Below, piece after piece: positions 24,932 through 33,388 of a DNA stretch of 64,000 nucleotides (the stretch's first letter is position 1; the number at the start of each line of letters is the position of its first letter). The position numbers were made by a program, and so were the translations under genes. The DNA is from an uncultured Eubacteriales bacterium (GTDB lineage: Bacteria; Bacillota; Clostridia; Christensenellales; CAG-138), in NCBI GenBank assembly GCA_900544555.1, contig UQWD01000009.1:1-64000 (forward strand), in the 5' to 3' direction. Under the pieces are notes generated by a model. That model was not told the origin of the DNA. It saw only the letters and a list, made by a program, of their open reading frames with translations, and made no database searches.

Positions 24932-25449
24932 CGTTCAGCGCGCTGATACTGCCGGCTTTAATCTTCCTCCTGATTATCTGGGCGCTTTTCAAGCGGGTAA
25001 ACGTATATGACGCGTTTGTCCGCGGGGCGGCCGATTCCCTGCCGATGCTGGTTCAGATACTTCCATTTATGGCCGCGATGCTTATCGCGCTCAATATCTT
25101 TCGCGCGTCCGGAGCGCTTAACGTACTCGTTCAAGCATGCGCGCCCGCGCTCGAGGCGATTGGTATGCCGGCCGAATTAACCCCTCTATTTGTGCTGCGC
25201 CCGTTTTCCGGCAGCGCCGCGCTGGCGCTTTTACAGGATGTATTCAATAATTACGGCGTGGACTCCATGACCGGGCTTATCGCCTCCGTAATGGTGGGCT
25301 CCACTGAAACCATTTTCTATACCGTGGCGCTCTATTACGGCTCGGTTAAGGTACTTAAAACGCGCCACAGCGTACCGGTTGCGCTCATAAGCGGCCTCGC
25401 GGGGGCCGTAGCTGCCGTGCTGCTGTCCAAAATATCCTGGGGAGGATAA
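24928..25449 (+). CDS. spmB: Spore maturation protein B
   Basis: 173 aa. A Gate-domain membrane protein partner of SpmA, with RPFSGSAALALLQDVFNNYGVDS and MVGSTETIFYTVALYYGSV as family signatures. Translationally coupled to spmA through a 4-bp ATGA overlap. Forespore membrane location is inferred from the family. No other sporulation gene follows. Confidence 0.95.
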   Translation: MTFSALILPALIFLLIIWALFKRVNVYDAFVRGAADSLPMLVQILPFMAAMLIALNIFRASGALNVLVQACAPALEAIGMPAELTPLFVLRPFSGSAALALLQDVFNNYGVDSMTGLIASVMVGSTETIFYTVALYYGSVKVLKTRHSVPVALISGLAGAVAAVLLSKISWGG

Positions 25450-25552
25450 AAACCCTGCCGGGAATACCGGCGCTCCGGCACGTCGGTTATGGCAGCCCTG
25501 GCAGCGGCTGCTCCCCCGCGTCCTCGCTCTCTTATTAAGAAAGGAGTATAAA

Positions 25553-26104
25553 TCATTTTCTTAAAGTGAGCTTACGGTATTTTGCTGAAATCGCCTTTAT
25601 ATATTCTTTTAGACCACGCCAGCAAAGCCAAACCAGCCAAATGAAAAAAGCTCCGGCCGCGATGCCCAGCGCAAGTTGTAATAAGCCCGGCGGTATAGAA
25701 GCCTCTCCCCACACAAACATAGGAATTTGAGTAACTCCTATTAAATTCAATACGGCGGTTCCCGGTATCACTGTGCCGACCATCAAAAATGTAATGGCCA
25801 ATATACATAGCAAGGGTACGACCAGAAAACCTGAAAACCCAACGGACCCATAAAACATAAAGTTTTTCATAATATGCGTCGGCTTTAATTTTTGATGCTT
25901 TGCACTAAATCCGAATGAATACGCTTTGGCAAGGTTGTCGGGCGAGCCAAGGCGGGCGAGGGTTTGGGCGGTGCTCTCGCCTTGTTCACAGGCTTCATGG
26001 ATATGATTCTTAATTTCCAAGAGTATATCCTTCTCATCTTCTTTTGATACGTTAATTAATCCGCGGCTTACTTCCTGAAGATATTTTTCGGCTTCGTGAT
26101 TCAT
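25553..26104 (-). CDS. DUF1700-type membrane protein
   Basis: 183 aa. An N-terminal cytoplasmic helical part (EAEKYLQEVSRGLINVSKEDEKDILLEIKNHIHEACEQGESTAQTLARLGSP, about residues 4-58) matches the DUF1700 / HAAS-type domain that usually partners with PadR regulators. Two or three transmembrane segments follow (about 80-115 and 130-155). Start ATG 26104 is preceded by GCGAGG. A decayed PadR gene lies immediately upstream (26136 on), so the usual regulator partner has been lost. Function unknown, perhaps membrane-stress related. Confidence 0.8.
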   Translation of the reverse strand: MNHEAEKYLQEVSRGLINVSKEDEKDILLEIKNHIHEACEQGESTAQTLARLGSPDNLAKAYSFGFSAKHQKLKPTHIMKNFMFYGSVGFSGFLVVPLLCILAITFLMVGTVIPGTAVLNLIGVTQIPMFVWGEASIPPGLLQLALGIAAGAFFIWLVWLCWRGLKEYIKAISAKYRKLTLRK

Positions 26105-26135
26105 TGTGGCGCCTCGCTTTCCATGAGTTTTTAAT

Positions 26136-26335
26136 CTATTCAATCACCTTAATCCATTCCAAATCCGGCATGGAGAGGGACTTAAACCATCTTTCGCTGA
26201 GGAAATGGTACCTTCGGAGCGGCTTGCCTGGCGCGCTTTCTCTCCAATAATAACAAAAAACCTCGTTTCAACCGTCTAAGCAAAAGATAGATTGTGCTCT
26301 CGATTGCGTTAAGCTTTAGGTCGGTTCGCAATCAT
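26136..26335 (-). pseudogene. PadR family regulator remnant
   Basis: Reading the minus strand, one frame near 26320-26250 gives IESTIYLLLRRLKRG, the PadR wing/helix signature (STIYPLLRRLEKEG). A shift to another frame then gives WRESAPGKPLRRYHFLSE, the PadR WxESxxGPPRKYYxLT segment, ending at a stop at 26136-26138. The N-terminal helix-turn-helix start is missing and the frame is broken, so this is a remnant. It lies 31 bp upstream of the DUF1700 gene, the normal order for a padR-DUF1700 pair. Confidence 0.75.
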
Positions 26336-26338
26336 TAA

Positions 26339-26551
26339 ACGGCTAGAGGCTGATCATTTCAAATTATCATATTCCAACAGCCTTATTCTGAAAACCATTG
26401 TGTCCTTTCCCTAGACGCTCCTTTCGTTTATTGTAATAAATAATACTTTGCGCATCAATACAAAACAGAGAATAATGAGAAAAGTATTTTTCATCCGTTT
26501 GACCATATTTTATGAACACGCTTTCTTTATGCAATACTATCATTTCCCCCC
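26339..26551. other. AT-rich intergenic region
   Basis: No gene supported. It is noticeably AT-rich compared with flanking DNA and marks the left edge of an AT-rich island that runs to about 27830. Confidence 0.5.
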
Positions 26552-26580
26552 TTGACAACTTGTGTTCTAAAAAACAAAAT
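26552..26580 (+). promoter_or_regulatory. Promoter candidate for the AT-rich orphan gene
   Basis: TTGACA (26552-26557), 17-bp spacer, CAAAAT (26575-26580), 45 bp upstream of the start codon. Confidence 0.5.
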
Positions 26581-26624
26581 AATTATAATCAGTACGACGT
26601 AAATGAGTTGGCGAGGATGATAAA

Positions 26625-27470
26625 ATGCATAAAGGCGGCAAATGGGCAAATCAAATTATTGATTTGCAGGAGGCAGACGGAAATTTCGGTTGTTTTCATT
26701 CGCTTTCCAAATACCATAACTCTCCTATTACAACTGAACAAGCGCTCAGGCGGCTTGAACGCTTGGGCTATACCATCTCAGATGATTGCATACAAAAGGC
26801 GGTCCGCTATATGAACGACTGCCTGACTGGGAAGAACGAAATACCGGATAGAAAAGAAAACACACACGATTGGAGCATCTTCACATCGTTAATGCTCGCA
26901 GCATGGGTTAGAAGATTTACCAGCGATAATTTTATGGCCAACCAAATCGCCACACAATGGTCGCAAATTATTACAAGCGCGTTTTCAACGGGTGAGTATG
27001 AACATAACGCCTATGTCAAAGCATATCAGGACATATTAGGCACGCGGCCAAAAGGCGCGAGGCTCATTGATTTTGTACATTTTTACCCCCTCTCGTTGCT
27101 GAGGGATACCCTTGACTCCAAAATCGAAAACGCGATGATATGGTATGTATTAAGAAAAGCGAGTGGTATATATTATGTATACGACGGCAAAATAAGTATT
27201 TTACCTTCAGTTTTTCAAAGCAAAAACGCCAGCTATTATCTGGCCGCAATAGAATTGCTTGCCGCATATGAATGCTCAAAACATCAGCTGAATTTTGTTG
27301 TCACCTGGTTGATCAAGAACAGGAACATTAATGGAAAATGGGATATGGGCAAAGGAGTGAACGACAAAATTTACTTTCCACTCTCGGATGATTGGAGAAA
27401 AAAGGAGGCGCGCGAAGCGGATTGTACAGAACGAATTGAGAAATTGCTTTTCAAATTACAAACCCGATAA
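26625..27470 (+). CDS. Hypothetical protein, possibly alpha/alpha-toroid (prenyltransferase-like)
   Basis: 281 aa. The opening GKWANQIIDLQEADGNFGCFHSL resembles the QxxDGxFG repeats of terpenoid-cyclase/prenyltransferase toroids. A second copy may be VTWLIKNRNINGKWDMGKG near residue 240. The rest is helical with no catalytic motif I recognise, and no signal peptide. GAGGATGATAAA precedes the ATG. Base composition is clearly more AT-rich than its neighbours, which suggests recent acquisition. It stands alone. Function unknown. Confidence 0.6.
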   Translation: MHKGGKWANQIIDLQEADGNFGCFHSLSKYHNSPITTEQALRRLERLGYTISDDCIQKAVRYMNDCLTGKNEIPDRKENTHDWSIFTSLMLAAWVRRFTSDNFMANQIATQWSQIITSAFSTGEYEHNAYVKAYQDILGTRPKGARLIDFVHFYPLSLLRDTLDSKIENAMIWYVLRKASGIYYVYDGKISILPSVFQSKNASYYLAAIELLAAYECSKHQLNFVVTWLIKNRNINGKWDMGKGVNDKIYFPLSDDWRKKEAREADCTERIEKLLFKLQTR

Positions 27471-27783
27471 TTCGGTGACAGGTTCCACTTTACAAGGGAG
27501 AGCATAAGGGAAAGGAATATATCTAAAAAAATAAGCTTTGCGCCGCACGGGGTTGCGTGCTTTGGCGTTCTCCTCGTGAAAGACCTGTCGCAAGTTAATT
27601 TGCCGTCTTTTTGAGCCCTCAGATAGCGATTTATATCGCATACCTTTAATTGAGCAATGCGTCAGTTTTCACGCCTTATAAAAGCACCGGTCGATATAGG
27701 TGAGATAAAATACGGAATAAGAACCATAAAGAGGTATCAAAACAAGTTTAAATTAATTACCAATATTTGAGTCAATAAACACC
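27471..27783. other. AT-rich intergenic region
   Basis: About 310 bp with no supported gene before the GntR promoter. No terminator of clear strength is visible after the orphan gene. Confidence 0.5.
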
Positions 27784-27827
27784 TTGACATTTGTTCATAT
27801 TGTGCATATTATTTATATACAATATGC
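27784..27827 (+). promoter_or_regulatory. Promoter and GntR operator-like inverted repeats
   Basis: TTGACA (27784-27789), 17 bp, TATTAT (27807-27812). Interlaced inverted repeats ATATTGT (27797-27803)/ACAATAT (27819-27825) and GCATATT (27804-27810)/AATATGC (27821-27827) cover the -10 region, a typical layout for autoregulation by a YtrA-type GntR repressor. The RBS AGGAGGCC follows directly. Confidence 0.75.
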
Positions 27828-27839
27828 ATAGGAGGCCTT

Positions 27840-28214
27840 ATGGATATCATCATCAGCAACGCGGGCGGGCAGCCGATCTATGAACAGATAGCCGGCCAAA
27901 TACGAAACCTGATCATATCAGGTGAACTCAAGGAGGGCGACGCCCTCCCGTCCATGCGCCTACTGGCAAAGGAGCTGAGGATCAGCGTTATCACCACAAA
28001 ACGCGCTTATGAGGAGCTTGAGCGGGAGGGGTTTATATGCTCGTTTACGGGTAAAGGCAGCTATGTCAGCGGCGGTAATAAAGAGCTGATACGGGAACAG
28101 CGCCTTCGGGAGGCGGAGGATCTAATGCGCCGCGCGGCGCAAATCGCTTTAGGCTGCGGGCTTACACTTGAGGAACTGGCTGAAATGCTGGAAACAATAG
28201 CACAGGGCGAATAA
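27840..28214 (+). CDS. GntR family regulator, YtrA subfamily
   Basis: 124 aa. Winged helix at residues 10-75: PIYEQIAGQIRNLIISGELKEGDALPSMRLLAKELRISVITTKRAYEELEREGFICSFTGKGSYVS. A short C-terminal helical dimerisation part (about 80-124) replaces a ligand domain, as is normal for the YtrA subfamily. It sits at the head of an operon with an ABC ATPase and permease, and likely represses it. Confidence 0.92.
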   Translation: MDIIISNAGGQPIYEQIAGQIRNLIISGELKEGDALPSMRLLAKELRISVITTKRAYEELEREGFICSFTGKGSYVSGGNKELIREQRLREAEDLMRRAAQIALGCGLTLEELAEMLETIAQGE

Positions 28215-28266
28215 ATAAGCAGTATTCGCTGATATTGAAAACACTGAATGAACGGGAGAATAGTAT

Positions 28267-29115
28267 ATGAACTATGCATTGGAGTTAAAAAACGTTTCAA
28301 AACGCTACGGAGGATTTACGTTGGATAATGTGAATCTATGCCTGGAACGCGGATGCATCATGGGGCTCATCGGGGAAAACGGGGCCGGAAAAACGACAAT
28401 AATTAAGTCTATACTCGGTCTAATCCAGCCGGACAGAGGGGAGATTACCGTGTTGGGCAAAAACAACGCGCGGGAGCTGGGCCTTATGAGGGAGCATCTT
28501 GGCGTGGTGATGGATGAAAGCGGATATCCAGAGGAGATGAGGTTGCGCGACGTGGCGCTGGTGCTCAAAAACATCTACCGCACGTGGGATGCGGGGCGTT
28601 TTTCGGCATACCTCAAGCAATTCGGCCTGCCGGAAGGAAAAAGGGTGAAGGAGCTGTCCCGCGGGATGAAGATGAAGCTTTCCATCGCCGCGTCCTTATC
28701 GCACGATTCGCAGCTTTTGATCCTTGACGAGGCGACGAGCGGCCTGGATCCCATCGTTCGGGACGAAATGCTGGATATATTCCTTGAGTTTATTCAGGAT
28801 GAAAACAAGGCTGTTCTGCTTTCTTCGCACATCCTGAGCGATCTGGAGAAGGCTTGCGATTATATCACGTTCGTGCATCGGGGGCGAATCGTTTTCTCCG
28901 AGCCAAAGGATGAGCTGACGGAGCGCTACGCCATCGTTCGCTGCTCGGCTTCAGATTTTGAGAGAATTAATCCGGCAAGCGTCGTTGGCGCGCGTAAAAA
29001 CGCGTTCGGGGTCGAGGCGTTGGTTCTCAAAGAAACCGCGCGGCCCTTTTCCGCTTCGCACAGGGCCGGTATTGAGGATATCATGCTTTATTATGTTAAG
29101 GAGGGCGGCAAATGA
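28267..29115 (+). CDS. ABC transporter ATP-binding protein
   Basis: 282 aa. Walker A GENGAGKTT (about 37-45), signature ELSRGMKMKLSIAASL, Walker B LLILDEATSGLD, and the H-loop SSHILSDLEKACDYI. It resembles the ATPases of YtrB/CcmA-like exporters controlled by GntR regulators. It energises the permease that overlaps it by ATGA. Substrate unknown; drug or lantibiotic stress export is a family guess. Confidence 0.92.
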   Translation: MNYALELKNVSKRYGGFTLDNVNLCLERGCIMGLIGENGAGKTTIIKSILGLIQPDRGEITVLGKNNARELGLMREHLGVVMDESGYPEEMRLRDVALVLKNIYRTWDAGRFSAYLKQFGLPEGKRVKELSRGMKMKLSIAASLSHDSQLLILDEATSGLDPIVRDEMLDIFLEFIQDENKAVLLSSHILSDLEKACDYITFVHRGRIVFSEPKDELTERYAIVRCSASDFERINPASVVGARKNAFGVEALVLKETARPFSASHRAGIEDIMLYYVKEGGK

Positions 29116-29720
29116 AAGGGTTAATTCTGAAGGATTTCTTAAACATGCGCAAAACGATTGGGTTCGTAGGGTTGCTTACGGTTTTTTATACCGCGCTCTC
29201 CATTGTTAATAAAAGCCCGTGGCTGTTAAACTTTTTAACTGTGATGCTGGCGGTTATCTTTCCGCCGAACGCGCTTGCCTACGATGAGCGGGCGAAATGG
29301 GACGTTTATGCGCTTACCATGCCTGTATCGCGCAGGCATATCGTGCTGAGCAAATACATTGTCGGCCTCATACCAGCCGCGCTGGGGTGCGCGCTGAGCA
29401 TAGCGACGCAATGCCTGTTCAGCTTATCCGAACCCCTGGACGCGGTTGTTAACTCTCTGCTGTTTTTTTGCATAGGTATTATCCTGCTGGCCGTCACGCT
29501 TCCGATACTATTTAAATATGGTTCGGAAAAGGCCCGGCTCGTGATGATGACCGCGATTCTTCTGCCCATGTTCCTGTCCTTTTTGTTCCAAGGCAGCCTG
29601 GACGCCGCGTCGCAAACGGCGATAAGGGCGCTTCCAGTTGTTATTCCCGCAGCAGCCACAGCCGCGCTTGCGCTTTCCATTGCCGTGTCCCTTGGTATTT
29701 ACCGGAAAAAGGAGCTGTAA
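29112..29720 (+). CDS. ABC-2 type transporter permease
   Basis: 202 aa with about six transmembrane segments. An early PPNALAYDERAKWDVYALTMPVSRRHIVLSKYIVG segment is typical of small ABC-2 permeases (ABC2_membrane_5 type) that pair with YtrB-like ATPases. It overlaps the ATPase gene by 4 bp. Confidence 0.88.
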   Translation: MKGLILKDFLNMRKTIGFVGLLTVFYTALSIVNKSPWLLNFLTVMLAVIFPPNALAYDERAKWDVYALTMPVSRRHIVLSKYIVGLIPAALGCALSIATQCLFSLSEPLDAVVNSLLFFCIGIILLAVTLPILFKYGSEKARLVMMTAILLPMFLSFLFQGSLDAASQTAIRALPVVIPAAATAALALSIAVSLGIYRKKEL

Positions 29721-30219
29721 GCGCCGCGGCTGACTGTGCGCGGCAAATAAGTGAATCGTCTGTTAAAGCGGGTGTTTATTCCATGATGCAAGGTTATTCA
29801 TGTTAATTCCATATTCTCCGGTTTTAGGTATAGGCGTGCGCGCCGGCGGGATATATGCGCCGAATAAAGTAATGGCAGCATCCGGGGCGAGAATGTCCCG
29901 CTCCTCAGGCTGAAAAAACCTCGGGGATTCGGCGGCCGCGGCCCATCGGGCTGTAAGCTGTGGTTTTTTCGTGGCAACGCCGGCGTTATTACCCCAGCCG
30001 CATGCGTTCAAGCTCGCAATTATCCCTCTATAAAGCGCGCCGCATTCTCCTAATGCCCAATGTCCTGGTTATGTTAGCTCGCAGCTGAGCATCCGTTAGA
30101 ATATGAACGAACGCAAAGTAAAAACATATATTTATTTTGAAGGCTATTATAGCAATTTCGTATTGATAGCTGTATATAATATGTGTTAAAATTTACTATA
30201 AATGAAAAGGGGTCATAGC
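29721..30219. other. Intergenic region with a possible gene remnant
   Basis: About 500 bp. The minus strand keeps an 82-codon frame (29763-30011) with GC-rich codon use and a natural-looking ending, GINMNNLASWNKHPL, but no ribosome-binding site and no recognisable domain. It may be a decayed gene. The last 80 bp are AT-rich and probably hold the promoter of the next gene (TTGATA near 30163, TATAAT-like runs). Confidence 0.35.
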
Positions 30220-31507
30220 ATGAAAAGAATTTTATCCAGCATTTTCGCGTTTCTCTTCTTAATGCTCGTTTGCCTGCCCGTACATGCCCTTGGTACGTAT
30301 CACGCGGGCCGAGGTGAAGTGATTCAAATCAATGAACCGCTTGTTGAAAAGGATAAGGGCAAGCACGCAAAACCTCAAGCGCTCAAGATCCCCCACATTG
30401 ACAAATATCACAATATGAAAAGCGGCAATACGCATATCAGCGCGCGCGTGACTTTGCAGCGCGAAGGGCTATGCGGCTTAGAGGGCCAAATAAGCTTAGC
30501 GGGGCAAGAGGTAAAGCTATCAGCGGCGGGCAGCGCGTTCAGGTGGAAGGACGGGCGGTATAACACATTTTTAGCAAGTTTCACGGGGACGGCGGGGAAT
30601 GAGGCCGCCGCCGTAACGCTCAGCTACGATTACGATACGCGGACCGCTTACCTGTTTGCCTCCATAGGGGCGCTGACGGAAGAATCCGCACCCATCCAGT
30701 TAACGTTTGGCGAGTTTAACCAGGCGATTGAAACGGTAAACCTTGAGTACATCAAAAAAATGGATGAACAAGAGCAAGGCCAGTCCGATGGATGGGACGC
30801 AAACGAGAACATCAAGGCGTAATGGCGGTAAGCCTATACACCAATTAACCACTTACTATACAATGCCGAACTCAAGGAATGCCGCCGCGCTGTCCCTCTA
30901 TTGCCCAAGTGAAATAGAGGAAGGCAAGAACTTTAAATTCTACTCCAAGGTAACCACGCTTAACTCCTCCATCCTGAACTATGTGACGAGCAATATCGAT
31001 TCAAGCGCGGACTGGGCGCGGCTGTACTCCGCAAACGTGGATATGTACTCATCGAACTCAGATATGTTAATCGTCACTTCCAGCCCCGAATCCTCGTCAA
31101 ATACCGTTACCCTGTACGTACCCTATCTATCCGGCCCGAACCCATTGGACGTTTTCAGTTACAGCATATTTGAGGTTCGTGTGGCGACATCGTACACGGA
31201 AAAGACGCTTCATTATGAGGCTGGTTATAATGTCAAATCCAACCACCACTTCTATTTCGGCGGAACCGGCGCGGTGCCCCCTCCGACGGACTGGAGCGGG
31301 GCCACCCCGAACACTACGAAAAACGGGATAGGAGTATTTAATCTTATGACTTTCGTAGGCTGGGACGATTCTTCCATAAGCATGAAAGCAAAGGCGTCCA
31401 TTGTGGTCGGCTACCGCGTCGACGGCCCCCGGCCGTACAGCAAGGTTGTCAAAACCATGGCTCTGGGCAGCAAAACGGCGTCTAAGACTATCCCGATTAC
31501 GTATTAA
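30220..31507 (+). pseudogene. Secreted hypothetical protein, interrupted by a frameshift
   Basis: ATG 30220 with AAAAGGGG upstream begins a product with a signal peptide (residues 1-24, KRILSSIFAFLFLMLVCLPVHA). The first frame stops at 30820-30822. From 30821 the next frame continues without an own RBS to 31507. Skipping a single T at 30820 joins them smoothly as NENIKA-NGGKPIHQLTTYYT. The restored protein would be about 428 aa: signal peptide, a beta-rich N-terminal domain, and a Ser/Tyr-rich C-terminal domain (ALSLYCPSEIEEGKNFKFYSKVTTL). I recognise no family. It could be a recent frameshift mutation, sequencing error, or programmed shift. The adjacent membrane gene at 31527 probably belongs with it. 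Confidence 0.7.
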
Positions 31508-31526
31508 TAAAAGGGGGTTCTGCGCA

Positions 31527-32075
31527 ATGACCAAAAAAAGGGTTTGGATTACCGCGGCGGCCGTGTTGATTATTGCCGCGCTTTGTATCGCGGCCGTATT
31601 GCTCTTATCAAGCTACGACGCTGGCAGAGCGAAAGCCGAAAAATATGTTGAGTCATTTGGCTGGCACATGAGCGATCTTTGGCTTAAATCAATGCACGCA
31701 TTCGATAACGATCCTCTTAAGGGTATGTTCTTTGAAAGCGACAACAGATACAGCGTACCGTTTATGCAGCAAATTGAGGATAAGGGAATTGAGATTGATC
31801 ATGATAAAGAGTATACGGTTTACCAGTTCGATTTAGAGGAAATGAGTTTTTATTTTCCATTCAGAGCCTATGTGCTCTACGACGGGAGTGACGTCGTGTG
31901 TGGAAGCATTTCGAGTATAGACGCTTTTTCTAAAGAAGAGCTTGAGGCGATTGGCGTTACGAGCGGAAGGGATTACGATTCCTTAAATATGCTCGAACGC
32001 TCAACCTATTTCCCCATCAACATGACTGCCGAGGAGATCCGCGCGGCAATTATCGAGCAGCTTAACAAGCAGTAA
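31527..32075 (+). CDS. Membrane-anchored hypothetical protein
   Basis: 182 aa. One N-terminal transmembrane helix (residues about 7-29, WITAAAVLIIAALCIAAVLLLSS) then a soluble domain outside the cell. It has no cysteines that look like a lipobox and no recognised domain. AAGGGGG lies 9 bases before the ATG. It follows the frameshifted secreted gene by 19 bp, so likely one operon. The last 20 codons and about 110 further bases are duplicated 294 bp downstream (from 32300). Confidence 0.7.
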   Translation: MTKKRVWITAAAVLIIAALCIAAVLLLSSYDAGRAKAEKYVESFGWHMSDLWLKSMHAFDNDPLKGMFFESDNRYSVPFMQQIEDKGIEIDHDKEYTVYQFDLEEMSFYFPFRAYVLYDGSDVVCGSISSIDAFSKEELEAIGVTSGRDYDSLNMLERSTYFPINMTAEEIRAAIIEQLNKQ

Positions 32076-32192
32076 TGCATCGCTGCAATAGCCATGCATA
32101 TCCGCATATTCAAGCGGTCTGCTTCTGAAAAGCGCCTCGAAACAAGTGAGCAGTATCCGCACAATTTTTCTGCATAAATGCCGGGCGCGCCC
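32006..32192 (+). repeat. Duplicated gene tail, unit 1
   Basis: The 3' end of the membrane protein gene plus its downstream DNA, up to GGGCGCGCCC. It is repeated as unit 2 at 32300-32450 with about 46 bp deleted in unit 2. The coding part is nearly identical, and the last 17 codons (EEIRAAIIEQLNKQ and stop) are intact in both. Confidence 0.85.
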
Positions 32193-32195
32193 AAA

Positions 32196-32300
32196 GGCTG
32201 TCAAAACAACCTGGAGATTCGAGGGCCGCGCCCCGTAGTCTATCAACCGAATCTGACGACATGCGCGTCAGATTCACAATGCCTTGTCAGCAAGGGTTTT
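32196..32300 (-). repeat. Dispersed palindromic repeat, copy C (inverted)
   Basis: Read on the minus strand it runs from AAACCCTTGCTG to TTTTGACAGCC, matching copies A and B. The core GAATCTGACG/CGTCAGATTC inverted repeat is perfect; the loop differs. It lies exactly between the two duplicated gene-tail units. Confidence 0.8.
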
Positions 32301-32450
32301 AACCTATTTCCCATCGTCATGACTACCGAGGAGATCCGCGCGGCAATTATCGAGCAGCTTAACAAGCAGTAAAGCATCGTTGAAAAAGCCATGCATATCC
32401 GCATATTGTGCGCAACTTTTTCTGTATACATTCCGGGGCGCGCCCGGCAT
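32300..32450 (+). pseudogene. Duplicated gene tail, unit 2 (3' fragment of the membrane protein gene)
   Basis: Encodes only the last 20 or so codons of the 31527-32075 protein (PIVMTTEEIRAAIIEQLNKQ then stop) without a start or RBS. It continues into the same downstream sequence, ending at GGGGCGCGCCC. Not expected to be expressed. Confidence 0.8.
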
Positions 32451-32503
32451 GTCGTTAAGTCTCGAGCTGTATAAAACCCAAGGCGGTTCGTCCACCTCAA
32501 GCG

Positions 32504-33388
32504 CTATTCGTAGGAATCCAAACCCAGCTGAGCGCGTATCCGCTTAGCGGTTGGCGTAGCCGCAAGCCCTCCGTTGGCAGTCTCCCTCAAATCCGGGCTC
32601 ATCGCGCGGCCCACGCTCCGCATGGCCGACACCGCCTCGTCCAGCGGTATAATGCTTTTTATGCCCGCGAGCACCAGATCAGAGCACAAAACGGCGTTCG
32701 CCGCCCCGATTGCATTGCGTTTTATGCACGGGCACTCCACAAGCCCGGCGACCGGATCGCATACTAACCCCATCACATTTTTCAGCGCGATAGCGGCGGC
32801 GTTTACGCACATGGCCGGCGTGCCCCCACGCAGCTCCGTTAACGCGGACGCGGCCATGGCCGCCCCAGACCCCGTTTCCGCCTGGCACCCGCCCTCAGCT
32901 CCGGATATCGTGGCGTTTGACGCGATAATCGAGCCTATCGCACCCGCGTTGAACAGGCCCATTATCAGCTGATCATCGCTCCAGCACATGGCGTCCCCGC
33001 ACGTGATAAGCACCCCGGGCAGTATGCCGCTCGCCCCCGCCGTGGGTGCCGCGACAATCCTGCCCATGGAAGCGTTCACCTCTACGACAGCCATTGATGC
33101 GGCCACCGCCCGGCAAAGGAGCGGGCCCATCATTGAGCGAAGCGCAAAGGAGTGCAACAGTTCGGCGTCGCCTCCGGTTAGCCCGGTCACCGAATTCTGC
33201 TTTTCCTCAATCCCCTTGGTAATGGAGGCGCGCATCGTGTTGAGCGTCATCGCCATATGCTCCGCGATTGCCGCGCGATCCCTTTCGCCCCGCGCAAGCT
33301 CACGCTCCAGCATTATGCGCGAAATGGGCGATTTACGTTCCTTGCACAGACTGAGCAGCTCGTCCGTATTGGAAAACTGAAGATTCAT
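32504..33388 (-). CDS. sdaAA: L-serine ammonia-lyase, iron-sulfur dependent, alpha subunit
   Basis: 294 aa. The serine dehydratase alpha domain, with the cluster region CDPVAGLVECPCIKRNA supplying the [4Fe-4S] cysteines, and a conserved APTAGASGILPGVL segment. It deaminates L-serine to pyruvate and ammonia and is oxygen-sensitive. The start ATG 33388 overlaps the beta-subunit stop as ATGA, confirming the choice. Confidence 0.95.
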   Translation of the reverse strand: MNLQFSNTDELLSLCKERKSPISRIMLERELARGERDRAAIAEHMAMTLNTMRASITKGIEEKQNSVTGLTGGDAELLHSFALRSMMGPLLCRAVAASMAVVEVNASMGRIVAAPTAGASGILPGVLITCGDAMCWSDDQLIMGLFNAGAIGSIIASNATISGAEGGCQAETGSGAAMAASALTELRGGTPAMCVNAAAIALKNVMGLVCDPVAGLVECPCIKRNAIGAANAVLCSDLVLAGIKSIIPLDEAVSAMRSVGRAMSPDLRETANGGLAATPTAKRIRAQLGLDSYE

